Source: a virus. From it: 38,291 nt of DNA. Positions 6,100 through 14,480 of the stretch are shown in pieces; position 1 is the stretch's first letter; each line of letters starts with the position of its first letter. The DNA lies in IMG/VR virus record IMGVR_UViG_3300044712_000427, positions 1 through 38,291 of that record, one strand, 5' to 3'. A model generated the notes under the pieces. It did not search any database. It was not told the DNA's origin and saw only the letters and a list, made by a program, of their open reading frames with translations. The translations under genes and the position numbers were made by a program.

Positions 6100-6187
6100 A
6101 GTTGTTTAGTTTTAATTTTAAAGACAAAGGTAGCGAATCAAATTCGACTCGCATACCTTTGTGATAATAAATTTTTAATTCACTCAT
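5996..6187 (-). CDS. small hypothetical protein overlapping the next gene
   Basis: 63 aa, MSELKIYYHKGMRVEFDSLP followed by a Ser/Asn/Gly-rich low-complexity tail (TSNSENTGNESGTNTGSISN) and a basic end RAKKQRK. It starts 2 nt after the tail-tube-like gene. The low-complexity tail lies entirely in the overlap with the next gene, so one frame may constrain the other. The N-terminal half looks genuinely coding. Confidence 0.5.
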   Translation of the reverse strand: MSELKIYYHKGMRVEFDSLPLSLKLKLNNYGKEITSNSENTGNESGTNTGSISNSGRAKKQRK

Positions 6188-6189
6188 TA

Positions 6190-6741
6190 CTAAGCTGTTA
6201 AAGTGAGAGGGTTAAATGTTGACTCGATTAAATGAGGTGCCGATATTTCGGGAGGGTCATTGGCCGGAGTTGTCAACACAAGTTGAATAGTACCGCCTGT
6301 ATCTGCATCGCCTGGCATCTCTTGAAAATCAGATATTCTCATTCCCACATTTCTCCCATATAAAGCATATTTTCCGGATGCTAAAGGCACGATTGCGCAC
6401 ACCTTTTGAAATCTCATTCGAGATATGTTTTCGCGGCTTAACTGAGACACGTCAAGTATTCTCACATCTATACCGTGATCGAAACCATCTATTGCAGTAA
6501 CAGCGCGAAGCTTGCACGAAGGGATGATTTGAGCCGAGCCCTTTGAGCTTTCAATTTGATAAGCCAAAGTTCCATTTGCTAAAGTGATTGTTTCGATTTC
6601 GTGACTCACAGCATCTTGTGTAATCACGCCACCATCCAAATCATCTTTATTTATAAGCAGTATCCAGTTTCCGATACCACCTTGTAAGATTGCCGCCCCG
6701 TCAAAGGCAACACCTCTATCTATTTTAACGTTTGTTGCCAT
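6190..6741 (-). CDS. tail tube-like structural protein
   Basis: 183 aa from the ATG at 6739-6741 (MATNVKIDRGVAFDGAAILQ); an upstream in-frame GTG would extend into the previous gene, so I reject it. Predicted beta-rich with a C-terminal LTTPANDPPEISAPHLIEST. Size and beta content fit a major tail tube protein or a capsid-associated protein. It follows the capsid and two secreted-type proteins. Identity is inferred from position. Confidence 0.5.
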   Translation of the reverse strand: MATNVKIDRGVAFDGAAILQGGIGNWILLINKDDLDGGVITQDAVSHEIETITLANGTLAYQIESSKGSAQIIPSCKLRAVTAIDGFDHGIDVRILDVSQLSRENISRMRFQKVCAIVPLASGKYALYGRNVGMRISDFQEMPGDADTGGTIQLVLTTPANDPPEISAPHLIESTFNPLTLTA

Positions 6742-6743
6742 TT

Positions 6744-7127
6744 TTAATATTTTAAAATGTATCGAATATTTGCAATATAACACGTATCACCACCATTCCC
6801 TACTACTCTTAATCTGTAATATTTATATTTCGGAGGTGCCTGAAACATGAATCTACTAACTAGAGTTGAGCCAGTGACAGATAGAGTATCAATAGGCTGC
6901 CAGTTATTAGCTGTATAGCAACCATCTAAATAAAAAGTAGCATTATCATGAGCCGTTGTAAAAACAAAACCAGCTATTCCCTGATAATTACCACTTTCTT
7001 TAGCGCCTATAAAATACTTTGTTTGCGAACCCTTGGTAGTGTCGTTTGCGAAAACTTGATTTGCAGCTTGTCCGCTAATATTAAAGCAGACAAGCACAAA
7101 GCAAAATATAATAAAAAGGGTTTTCAT
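6744..7127 (-). CDS. secreted-type beta-sandwich protein, Q-rule signal peptide
   Basis: 127 aa. N-terminus MKTLFIIFCFVLVCFNISGQ is a Sec signal peptide whose predicted mature protein starts at Gln, as in the Bacteroidetes Q-rule. The body is beta-rich (QTKYFIGAKESGNYQGIAGF; YKYYRLRVVGNGGDTCYIAN), suggesting an Ig- or fibronectin-like fold. Related in layout to the 7130-7549 product (both have DTxKGxxTxY after the signal). It may decorate virions, be displayed on the infected cell or be a secreted effector; which one cannot be told here. Confidence 0.65.
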   Translation of the reverse strand: MKTLFIIFCFVLVCFNISGQAANQVFANDTTKGSQTKYFIGAKESGNYQGIAGFVFTTAHDNATFYLDGCYTANNWQPIDTLSVTGSTLVSRFMFQAPPKYKYYRLRVVGNGGDTCYIANIRYILKY

Positions 7128-7129
7128 TG

Positions 7130-7549
7130 CTAATTATTTTTAATCAATAAAGTCGCGTTTGTAATCTTAACCGTATCGCCAGCCGCAGTATGCAAGGCTA
7201 CTCTATACTTCTTATGTAGTATTGGAGTAGTTGTATAAAGCACGCTCTGACCATCGGTTGTTGTCAATGTCAATGCTGCGGTTCCTGTTAAAGCTACCCA
7301 CGATGCACTAGCATTATTCAGAAATTCAATACGCGCATAGTTCAACGAATCGGTCTTATCGGTATGTGTGAACGTAAAATTTATCACACCTGTACCTATG
7401 CCAGCACAATCATATCCTGCACTTGAAGGATAATATCTTGTAACATTTCCTTTCAAAGTATCGGCTGTCGTCCAATCTGCAACATATTTCTGAGCGTTTA
7501 CCGCGATACCTAGTACAGCAAGTAAACTAATTAATAATAATTTTCTCAT
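7130..7549 (-). CDS. secreted-type beta-sandwich protein, Q-rule signal peptide
   Basis: 139 aa with signal peptide MRKLLLISLLAVLGIAVNAQ, cleavage expected before or at Gln. Mature part is Thr-rich and beta-rich (DTLKGNVTRYYPSSAGYDCA; VALTGTAALTLTTTDGQSV; KKYRVALHTAAGDTVKITNA). Probably a paralogue of the next gene. It sits 2 nt after the major capsid gene, where decoration proteins are often encoded, but a signal peptide on a virion protein would be unusual. Confidence 0.65.
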   Translation of the reverse strand: MRKLLLISLLAVLGIAVNAQKYVADWTTADTLKGNVTRYYPSSAGYDCAGIGTGVINFTFTHTDKTDSLNYARIEFLNNASASWVALTGTAALTLTTTDGQSVLYTTTPILHKKYRVALHTAAGDTVKITNATLLIKNN

Positions 7550-7550
7550 T

Positions 7551-8492
7551 TTATACTGGTGTATAAAGTACTAATTCTTCGCTGCAACGATAGTTTGCAT
7601 CGGCTTTGAAATCTAAGCGTAAAAACCATTCGCGGCTATTGTTTGCAACTTTGTCAACTACAACGCTTTCGGAATCTGGGTCAACCCAAACACCCAAGTT
7701 TAAATTACTATCTTCGCCATTGGTAACCTTAGCGCCTACGATATGGTGACGAGTTAAGCCTTGGAAGTGTTTAATGCGTTTCATTTGATACATATCCTCC
7801 ATTGACATGCCGAAAACACCTACGAAAGCTTGTTTAAGCTTAGTATTTCCAGATTGCATTGTTTTCCAATCTGTTGTATTGACGTGCAAGACAAAGTTAG
7901 GATCGTCAATAAATTTGTCAGGTATTGCAGACCAGCAAGCGGATAAAATATCCATAAAATTTTGGTCGGTTATATTACCTGCCGGAGTAGGCTTAATAAC
8001 GTTTGCATCTAAAATGCCTCTGGTTATAACACCATTAAATTTATTTAATGGATTGTTTGCGCCTAAATTTTTATCACCTTGCCAAAATAGTTTAGACATT
8101 TGTGTTCCAATACCTGGTTTGTAGACTTCTAAAATAGCGTTGAGTAATTGCGCGTTTAATTCGAGATTTGTAAAATCTCCAACCGATTTCCAGATTTGCC
8201 AAATATTATGAAATGTAGTAGGTAAAAATGTTTCGTATACAGTCATTGGCTCAACCTCTAATTCGCGTTCTGCGTATGTAGTTGTTGCTGTTACTCCTGC
8301 TGGTACGCCTGCCTGATAGTCGCCAATTGGGTCGGCTGTTTGGCTTAAACGTGGTAGAGCTTTCTTTGTTGATATATCAGTAATGACTTTTGCAGCACCT
8401 TTGGTAACGACTTCGTTACCAACGCCTGTAACAAGGTATAAGTTCTCTAAAACTTCACCGTTGTAATTTGTATTTGATAGAGTTAGTGCCAT
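7551..8492 (-). CDS. major capsid protein
   Basis: 313 aa, MALTLSNTNYNGEVLENLYL. Follows the ClpP-like prohead protease/scaffold gene by 3 nt, the usual order. Features: YAERELEVEPMTVYETFLPT, long FWQGDKNLGANNPLNKFNGV segment and a C-terminal VDPDSESVVVDKVANNSREW strand pair ending LVLYTPV, like capsid P-domains that finish on a beta strand. It forms the icosahedral shell. HK97 fold is inferred from partner genes and length. Confidence 0.75.
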   Translation of the reverse strand: MALTLSNTNYNGEVLENLYLVTGVGNEVVTKGAAKVITDISTKKALPRLSQTADPIGDYQAGVPAGVTATTTYAERELEVEPMTVYETFLPTTFHNIWQIWKSVGDFTNLELNAQLLNAILEVYKPGIGTQMSKLFWQGDKNLGANNPLNKFNGVITRGILDANVIKPTPAGNITDQNFMDILSACWSAIPDKFIDDPNFVLHVNTTDWKTMQSGNTKLKQAFVGVFGMSMEDMYQMKRIKHFQGLTRHHIVGAKVTNGEDSNLNLGVWVDPDSESVVVDKVANNSREWFLRLDFKADANYRCSEELVLYTPV

Positions 8493-8495
8493 ATC

Positions 8496-9539
8496 TTAAG
8501 CTTGACGAGATTTTTGTATTTCTTCAAAAATGCCTGCTGTAATTTCTTCAATTTTTGAAGTAACAGGTTTAACCATTGCATTGCCAGCGTTTGGTTGTGT
8601 TCCTTTAGCTGGTTTGTGAGAGCTTGAAATGCTTGCCAATGAAGCTTTCAATGCATCAACTTCGGCCATTACTGGTTTAATTAATGCGCTTACAGCAGCC
8701 ACTATTTCTTCGGTTGTAGCTTGCATTTCAACAGGAGCAACTTCAACGGGTTTTAATTCTGTAATTGTATCACCTACAACTACTATTTTACGCCCATCTG
8801 CTAATTCGTATTCGCCGTCTTCAAGCTTCATGGCTCCAAGAGGCGCGACCTCAACACCTACAGCTGGCAATTCTGCATTGATAAGCAAATTACCTTCTTT
8901 AAGTGCGAGAACATTCATGACCAAGGGTTCGGGTTTTCCGGCCTTGGCAAAAGGATTTTTTAACATTTTCTGTTCTAGTTTAGTTAATAATATATTATTT
9001 ATTTTGCCTTGTGCCTCTTGTATGTAAGCACTTGCAGCGATTTTCATGTTTGATTGTGAAATTGAATCAATAAATTTATAATTTAAGGCTTCGTCCGGAC
9101 TCATCCAGTCTGAGGCTTTCATTATATTTTTTATGTCTTCGTCTTTTAATCCGGTCTTTTCGCGGTAAATCTTTACCATAATAGCATCGGTTTTTGCCAA
9201 ATCAGAAGCCGCTTTTTGCATGTCATACACATTCCCAGTCACTTCTTTCCAACCATTATGTATAAGGAATAAAGCATTATCTGACATAGTAACTTCGTCG
9301 CAACCTAAAGCTATTACTGTACCTGCACTAGCTGTAAGACCGACAATATTTGCAACGCATTTTTTAGGATGAAGTTTGATTAAATCGTGAATGAGCAACC
9401 CGGTGGCTAAATCACCGCCAAGAGTGGCAATATCAAATTGAATTTCGTTTTCTTTGTTTTGATTGAGAAACGACCTTACCGAGTCAACAGTTATCCCTCC
9501 TTCTTCACCAACGCCGTTAAATAGTTGAAATTTTACCAT
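8496..9539 (-). CDS. ClpP-type prohead protease fused to scaffold-like tail
   Basis: 347 aa from the ATG at 9537-9539; an in-frame TTG at 9557 falls in a terminator U-tract and is rejected. Residues 1-165 are a ClpP/S49 serine protease: ATLGGDLATG, catalytic Ser71 in GLTASAGTVIALG, His94 in FLIHNGW, then KASDWMSPDEALNYKFID. Residues from about 190 are Ala/Val/Glu-rich with a coiled-coil segment (EIVAAVSALIKPVMAEVDAL), as in protease-scaffold fusions that guide capsid assembly and are then removed. Confidence 0.88.
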   Translation of the reverse strand: MVKFQLFNGVGEEGGITVDSVRSFLNQNKENEIQFDIATLGGDLATGLLIHDLIKLHPKKCVANIVGLTASAGTVIALGCDEVTMSDNALFLIHNGWKEVTGNVYDMQKAASDLAKTDAIMVKIYREKTGLKDEDIKNIMKASDWMSPDEALNYKFIDSISQSNMKIAASAYIQEAQGKINNILLTKLEQKMLKNPFAKAGKPEPLVMNVLALKEGNLLINAELPAVGVEVAPLGAMKLEDGEYELADGRKIVVVGDTITELKPVEVAPVEMQATTEEIVAAVSALIKPVMAEVDALKASLASISSSHKPAKGTQPNAGNAMVKPVTSKIEEITAGIFEEIQKSRQA

Positions 9540-9563
9540 GATGTAAAATTGTTTCAAAAAAAA

Positions 9564-9585
9564 AGCCTAAACAAATATTTAGGCT
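9564..9585 (-). terminator. Rho-independent terminator between tail and head blocks
   Basis: Stem AGCCTAAA/TTTAGGCT, loop TATTTG on the minus strand, followed by eight T. It lies between the 9606-9803 stop and the protease start. It would lower expression of head genes relative to tail genes unless read through; no obvious promoter follows it. Confidence 0.8.
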
Positions 9586-9605
9586 GTGCGTTGTAGTCAT
9601 TGCAG

Positions 9606-9803
9606 TTATTTTACTAAATCATTAAAAATTGTTCTTTCTGAAACTGCAAATATTTGGCAAAGAGCATTAATAGTATCAGATGTATTTCTACAATTTTCTA
9701 ATCCTGTCGCCAAATCTCTCAACTGAATAGCAGCGGCCTTTTGGTTTGTAAAAGCTAATTTGCAGAATTGCGATCGTATCTTTATGTTTTTATCTCTTTT
9801 CAT
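9606..9803 (-). CDS. small helix-turn-helix-like protein
   Basis: 65 aa, basic N-terminus (MKRDKNIKIRSQFCKLAFTN), ending with a plausible HTH: DTINALCQIFAVSERTIFND resembles the turn and recognition helix of small phage DNA-binding proteins. The start overlaps the tape measure stop by 4 bp. In this position it may regulate late genes, but a structural or chaperone role is not excluded. Confidence 0.55.
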   Translation of the reverse strand: MKRDKNIKIRSQFCKLAFTNQKAAAIQLRDLATGLENCRNTSDTINALCQIFAVSERTIFNDLVK

Positions 9804-12259
9804 ATTACAGCGGCCTCTTTTACTTTATTATAATTTGTCAAACCTGTTTCGATGCTTTCCACGCCAACAACTATATTAACGCCTTTCATGCCATTTTTAA
9901 TTGCTTGTTCAATATTTACACCAGACACTTCACCGCCTTCTGCAAGATGAGAGCTACCAGAAGTAAATGAACGCCCTCCTTTGCTTTCGTTGAGTTGAGA
10001 TAATGCAGCTATTTCGGCAGTAGCATCTTTTTTCAAAACAAACATAGCCTCGCCACGTTCAGCTTCAAACATACTGCCGTCTTCGCCATAAAACTTAGTA
10101 CCCCCCTGCGAATGAGATTTACCGCCAATTATACCACCTTTCGCGTATGTGTTAAAGTTTGGAATTGGTTTAGAAAGTATTGCCGCTTCCTGAATCAAAC
10201 CCATCCCTGCAATGACGGCACTCCAAGGCAAACCTAGAGTCAAAGGGCTTTCAGCTATTGATTTGGTAACGGCAATGGCCGTTGCAAAAAATACATCTAA
10301 AGCCGTTTTGTTTCTTTCATCCTCAGCTTGTTTTGTCTTTAATTCGGCTGTTTTTTGTGCGTACTTTTTATTTATCTTGTCTTGTTCTTCTTTATTATCA
10401 CCTACAAGCGACAATTCATAAGCTTTTTGTTGTTCTAAGTCGCTTAGTTCTTTGTCGTGATTTGCCACAATTAAATTAGTCAACCCAGAAGCTGCTTGTC
10501 CAATCTGAACAAAACCATCCGCTGCACTTTTAACCTCTTTAAAATTTATTGTTGAAATCTTTGAAAAAGCATCATTCAAAATAGTTACTCGTCTATCACC
10601 CATATCCTGTGTAGCAGCGATAATATTTTGCATCGAATCAAAAGCCTGTTGATATAGTTGTTCCTGATATGTAGCATCTATTTCAGCTAGTCTTTGCTTA
10701 TGTTCGTAATCAAGCAATTCGAGCTCTTCATCAGTAAGCTGCTTATTTAATAAAGCCATTTCATATTCTTGTGTAGCAGCTTCGGCTTTTATGTTTCTAA
10801 GTTCTTCTATTGATGAGGCATTTATTTCTAATTCCTTTTGTTTTTCTTCGGCAAGTTTCATTATTGCTTCGCCTCGCCTGGCCAATTCGTCCTGAGAAGC
10901 TTTTAAAGATGCTTCGCTTTCCTGTTGAATCATTTCTAAATCAGCTTTCATCCGGTCTTCATCGGCCTTTTGAGAAACCTTATCTTGTTCTATAGTTTGC
11001 TTGAAAATTTCATCTCTTAATTTTATTTCATTTTGAATCAAAGCTTCTTGTTCGCGTCTTAACGAGTTGAGGTTTGCTAGTTGTTCGCTTTCTTGACCTG
11101 TTATTCTTTCCTGAATATCAGATATTTTATTTAAGGCTTCGGCTCTTTTATCCAAGTTTTCCGAGCTCGCCCCTTCAAGTTTAATTCTTTTTTCAGCTAC
11201 ATCTAAGGCAGTTTTCGCAACTCCCAATTCAACCGCCATTTGTTCCTTTAATACAGTACCAAGTTTTGCATTTGCCTGAATCCTTTCTTCGATTGACTTG
11301 CTTTCGTCATCTCTTATCTGTCTAAGTTTTTCAGCTTGTTTTTGATAATCAAGCATAGTTTTTTCGCCAACTCTCTGTTCATTTCTTAACTTAGCTTCTG
11401 CATCTGCAAGCTCTTTAGCGAGTTGTATATTTTCTTTAACTTTTGAATTAAAATTATCCAGGGCTTTTGCAGCTTTGTCGAAACCTAATAAATTTAATCC
11501 TTTCGAAACAAGCTTAACCGCCATGTCGGCTTGTTCACCTAAAAACTTAAATGCAGCACCTATCTTATCAAATATAAATTCAGCCACTGGTCTTAAAACG
11601 TTCATCAATGTATTAAAAATACCAGAAAGTACAGCTAATCCCTTTGATACTTTATTTTGATTTTCTTCTGTACCCATGAAGGCTTTTTTCAATAGCATCA
11701 AAGCTGCTACTATGGCAGCAATAACAGCACCTACAGGCGTTGCAATAAAAGCTAATCCAGCTTTTGTCATTGCGCCAATTGAAGAAACTACCCCTCCGGC
11801 TGGCCCTGGTAAATCAGAAAGGCTATCTTTTAATGAAGCAAAAGCCCCTCCTGTCTTACCTGTTTCAGACTGAGCACCTTTTAAGGCCGATTTTAAGTCG
11901 TTTATTTTTGTGTTATAGTCTTGAATTCCTTTTTTGCCATCGGATGTAGTTCGGTCGAGTTTGTTTCTTTCCGATGTGAGTCGCTTTACTTCTGCGCTTA
12001 ATTCGTTGATACTACCTTTTTCTGAACCCAATAATTTAATAGTATTGCCTCTTTCAGCATTGGTTTTTTTTTCCTCTTCTTTTAATTCAGCTATACCCTG
12101 AGAATACTGTTCGGCAGTTATAGTACCATCTTTATAAGCTTTATTCATTGCAGCCTGTTGCTCTTTATTGGCTACAATACTATCTGTAAGATTATTCAAG
12201 CTATTAATAGCTGTATTTGTATCGTATTGAATTTCAACTATTACGGTTTTATCAGCCAT
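9800..12259 (-). CDS. tail tape measure protein
   Basis: 819 aa, the scaffold that sets tail length. N-terminal coiled coils (LNNLTDSIVANKEQQAAMNK onwards), a hydrophobic segment at about residues 170-195 (AGLAFIATPVGAVIAAIVAA), then nearly 300 residues of charged coiled coil (KLRQIRDDESKSIEERIQAN; REQEALIQNEIKLRDEIFKQ). The C-terminus has FNTYAKGGIIGGKSHSQGGT and MFEAERGEAMFVLKK, typical of Bacteroidetes phage tape measures. ATG at 12257-12259 overlaps a 24-codon ORF. Confidence 0.92.
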   Translation of the reverse strand: MADKTVIVEIQYDTNTAINSLNNLTDSIVANKEQQAAMNKAYKDGTITAEQYSQGIAELKEEEKKTNAERGNTIKLLGSEKGSINELSAEVKRLTSERNKLDRTTSDGKKGIQDYNTKINDLKSALKGAQSETGKTGGAFASLKDSLSDLPGPAGGVVSSIGAMTKAGLAFIATPVGAVIAAIVAALMLLKKAFMGTEENQNKVSKGLAVLSGIFNTLMNVLRPVAEFIFDKIGAAFKFLGEQADMAVKLVSKGLNLLGFDKAAKALDNFNSKVKENIQLAKELADAEAKLRNEQRVGEKTMLDYQKQAEKLRQIRDDESKSIEERIQANAKLGTVLKEQMAVELGVAKTALDVAEKRIKLEGASSENLDKRAEALNKISDIQERITGQESEQLANLNSLRREQEALIQNEIKLRDEIFKQTIEQDKVSQKADEDRMKADLEMIQQESEASLKASQDELARRGEAIMKLAEEKQKELEINASSIEELRNIKAEAATQEYEMALLNKQLTDEELELLDYEHKQRLAEIDATYQEQLYQQAFDSMQNIIAATQDMGDRRVTILNDAFSKISTINFKEVKSAADGFVQIGQAASGLTNLIVANHDKELSDLEQQKAYELSLVGDNKEEQDKINKKYAQKTAELKTKQAEDERNKTALDVFFATAIAVTKSIAESPLTLGLPWSAVIAGMGLIQEAAILSKPIPNFNTYAKGGIIGGKSHSQGGTKFYGEDGSMFEAERGEAMFVLKKDATAEIAALSQLNESKGGRSFTSGSSHLAEGGEVSGVNIEQAIKNGMKGVNIVVGVESIETGLTNYNKVKEAAVI

Positions 12260-12326
12260 TTTCTTTTTGTATTAAAATGATACAATCTTTTTCAAAGTCG
12301 TAAACACAAATCAACTCAGCGGCCAT
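12252..12326 (-). CDS. 24-codon micro-ORF bridging hub and tape measure genes
   Basis: ATG at 12324-12326 lies inside the 3' end of the hub-like gene and the TGA overlaps the tape measure start (ATGGCTGA). Product MAAELICVYDFEKDCIILIQ plus KENG. It fills an otherwise empty 57-nt gap exactly and its codon use looks coding, so it could couple translation of the two large tail genes. It could also be chance. Confidence 0.35.
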   Translation of the reverse strand: MAAELICVYDFEKDCIILIQKENG

Positions 12327-14061
12327 ATGCTAATAATTTTACTCTTGTTAATTTGCCTGGAATAAAATTTGAAATTTCTAAAACACGAAAAGTAGTTTTG
12401 AAATAATCAACATAAACCAATTGTTTTTCATTCCACGAAAGTACGTCAAGCTTATTCAAATTCATAAGGCAATCAATTGCTCGAATTCTGAAAAGAGAAT
12501 TGAAGTAATTATCATAGTAATTACTCGCCAGGTTTTCCCAATTCAAATTGACGAATTGAAGTTTATCGCTATTTATTTCGAACAGTCTTTTATTTATAGT
12601 TTGGTCTGGGATGCGAGTCGTATCATTATAAATGCTTACTTGTGCTACTTCGTTATTATTTATTACCACATCTTTTGAGGCCCCGAAAGCCAAAACAATA
12701 TAATCGCTTTCAGGTTTTAGTTTTTCGTTGTCAGATAAAAAGCTTGACCATCCTGTGTCGAAAGTAACCGTTTTGTCGTTTTCGTATTTCAACCAGTTTT
12801 TTTGCCCTATGTTTTTAAAGTCTGAGGTGATATTTTCGGAACCTATTATAAATTTATCGGACCAATCTTTTGAATTTATTTTACTTATATTAGCCATTGT
12901 TTCAAAACGCATGGTCTTTAAATAGGTATCAACAACAGGATATTTATTGTATACAACGCAAATCAGTTTAACTAAATCCAAATAAGTTAAATCTGGCAGC
13001 ATGCAATAAGCCTTTATCTTTGCTGTTAAGAAAGGATTTGTTGATAAATCTAAATTTTTCTCGTCAATCATCGAATAAGCTAAAACATTGACAAATTCAA
13101 CATCACCAGTACCAATCAGTTGCGCACTTACTGTCATTCCTGTTGGGCCATCATAAATTTCTGTTGAGGTAAAATCGACAGTAGCATCGGTCGGTAAATC
13201 AAAAACATTATCTATTATTTTATTGCCCGATTGGTCTACAGCATGTATTTTCAATTGCATATTTGGGTCTGCAATAATATGCCCGCGAATCCTAACATAG
13301 AATTTCTTTAGTCCTTTTACTGTTGTATTTGTCACATCAACAACCGACATTTTAAAGTCATATGTGTCAAACCCGGTTATATTAGCAGTTTCAGTTACAG
13401 TATAAGTTTCGTTTATAGTTTTTTGATAGCTTGTAAAACAAAACAAATCGTGATTACTGCTAATAGCAAGCTTTTCATTTGGCTCAGTAAAAATATAGCC
13501 TAAATTTGAAACAGCTCTATTAATAAGAGCATTTACGTTAAAAGCTGGTCGACTATATTTGCATCTGTCGTTACCTGTTGTTTGGTCTGTATTTATTTGA
13601 AGAGCTTGCGCGTGATAACAAGCTTTACCCCAATACCATAAATTATTTATGTCATGCGAATCCAACGCGTCAATAGCAGTAGTGGTTAGCTCTGTATCTT
13701 TATCATCCCAACTTATCTGATTTAGTTTAATATCTAATGACTTAAAAAAATCTTTGCTCGAATCAACTATTTGAAACCCTAAAGTATTTTTATTCGATTT
13801 GCTTAAAAAACCGTGCCCCTTCATTAATTGAAACACATCAAAAAGAATAGCATTATATTGTTTATCGTGGCTTCTGTTATCAGATCCGACAGCCGAAGGA
13901 CTTCCAAATATTTTTTTATTTGTGTTAGTAAAAGGCAATTGGAAGCTATTTGTTATATCAACAAACCTCGCAGAAGGGTTGTTAATATCAATGCTCTTTC
14001 TGGTTATAGCTGGTTCGCTATCGCCTAACTCTGCTTGTATGCCGTCTACTATTAATTGCAT
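12316..14061 (-). CDS. large tail hub/distal tail-like protein
   Basis: 581 aa, MQLIVDGIQAELGDSEPAIT. The N-terminal 120 residues (SARFVDITNSFQLPFTNTNK; GFLSKSNKNTLGFQIVDSSK) are followed by beta-rich domains. Next to the tape measure gene, it is most likely a distal tail or baseplate hub component at the tail tip. No enzymatic motif seen. It overlaps its upstream neighbour by 1 nt. Confidence 0.55.
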   Translation of the reverse strand: MQLIVDGIQAELGDSEPAITRKSIDINNPSARFVDITNSFQLPFTNTNKKIFGSPSAVGSDNRSHDKQYNAILFDVFQLMKGHGFLSKSNKNTLGFQIVDSSKDFFKSLDIKLNQISWDDKDTELTTTAIDALDSHDINNLWYWGKACYHAQALQINTDQTTGNDRCKYSRPAFNVNALINRAVSNLGYIFTEPNEKLAISSNHDLFCFTSYQKTINETYTVTETANITGFDTYDFKMSVVDVTNTTVKGLKKFYVRIRGHIIADPNMQLKIHAVDQSGNKIIDNVFDLPTDATVDFTSTEIYDGPTGMTVSAQLIGTGDVEFVNVLAYSMIDEKNLDLSTNPFLTAKIKAYCMLPDLTYLDLVKLICVVYNKYPVVDTYLKTMRFETMANISKINSKDWSDKFIIGSENITSDFKNIGQKNWLKYENDKTVTFDTGWSSFLSDNEKLKPESDYIVLAFGASKDVVINNNEVAQVSIYNDTTRIPDQTINKRLFEINSDKLQFVNLNWENLASNYYDNYFNSLFRIRAIDCLMNLNKLDVLSWNEKQLVYVDYFKTTFRVLEISNFIPGKLTRVKLLAYGR

Positions 14062-14480
14062 TATCTTATTACCGCCATGTCTGGCATTATTAAATCAAAA
14101 TCAATTTCATATTTTAAATCCATAAGCCTATATCTAAAGCTATTTGCATCAGGCGCATACCTTTCCACATTGCTAGATTTCAAAATCCTATAAACAAAAT
14201 CATTAGAGAACATTTCTCCAATAACTTGCAACTCTATTTTAGTCAAATCATTTGCGGTTAATGATATTCTACGACTTTCCGAATCAATAAGAGCTTTTAT
14301 GTTAGTTTCGGAATCGCTATTTACGACTTCGTTTTTTACGTTGTGCCTTATTTCTGCATCGTAAAACATCCAAAGATACTCGGAACCGTCACGCCCAATC
14401 CAACGAATAAGATATTCAAATTCTTCATAAGCCGAATCTATAAGGCTCATTGGTCTTACAAGTTCGTAAATCTTGCTCAT
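14061..14480 (-). CDS. tail-region structural protein
   Basis: 139 aa, MSKIYELVRPMSLIDSAYEE. Mixed alpha/beta, with EYLIRWIGRDGSEYLWMFYD and YRLMDLKYEIDFDLIMPDMA. It sits between a fibre-like protein and the hub with 1-nt overlaps, so it is co-translated with tail genes. Probable baseplate component; no family recognised. Confidence 0.5.
   Translation of the reverse strand: MSKIYELVRPMSLIDSAYEEFEYLIRWIGRDGSEYLWMFYDAEIRHNVKNEVVNSDSETNIKALIDSESRRISLTANDLTKIELQVIGEMFSNDFVYRILKSSNVERYAPDANSFRYRLMDLKYEIDFDLIMPDMAVIR

Noticed and set aside
5996-6187. Programmed frameshift joining the 5996-6187 and 5740-6099 frames
   Set aside because: The relation would be +1 and no slippery or stalling codon pair is visible in the overlap; independent ATG starts explain both.
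8629-9027. 132-codon plus-strand open frame inside the protease gene
   Set aside because: It is the complement of a well-supported protease/scaffold gene with clear catalytic motifs; no promoter or family pattern on the plus strand. The same holds for the other plus-strand frames, for example 7807-8124, 19114-19350 and 21910-22134.
9540-9557. TTG start six codons upstream for the protease
   Set aside because: It lies in the U-tract of the terminator at 9564-9585; the ATG at 9539 gives a normal ClpP-like N-terminus.
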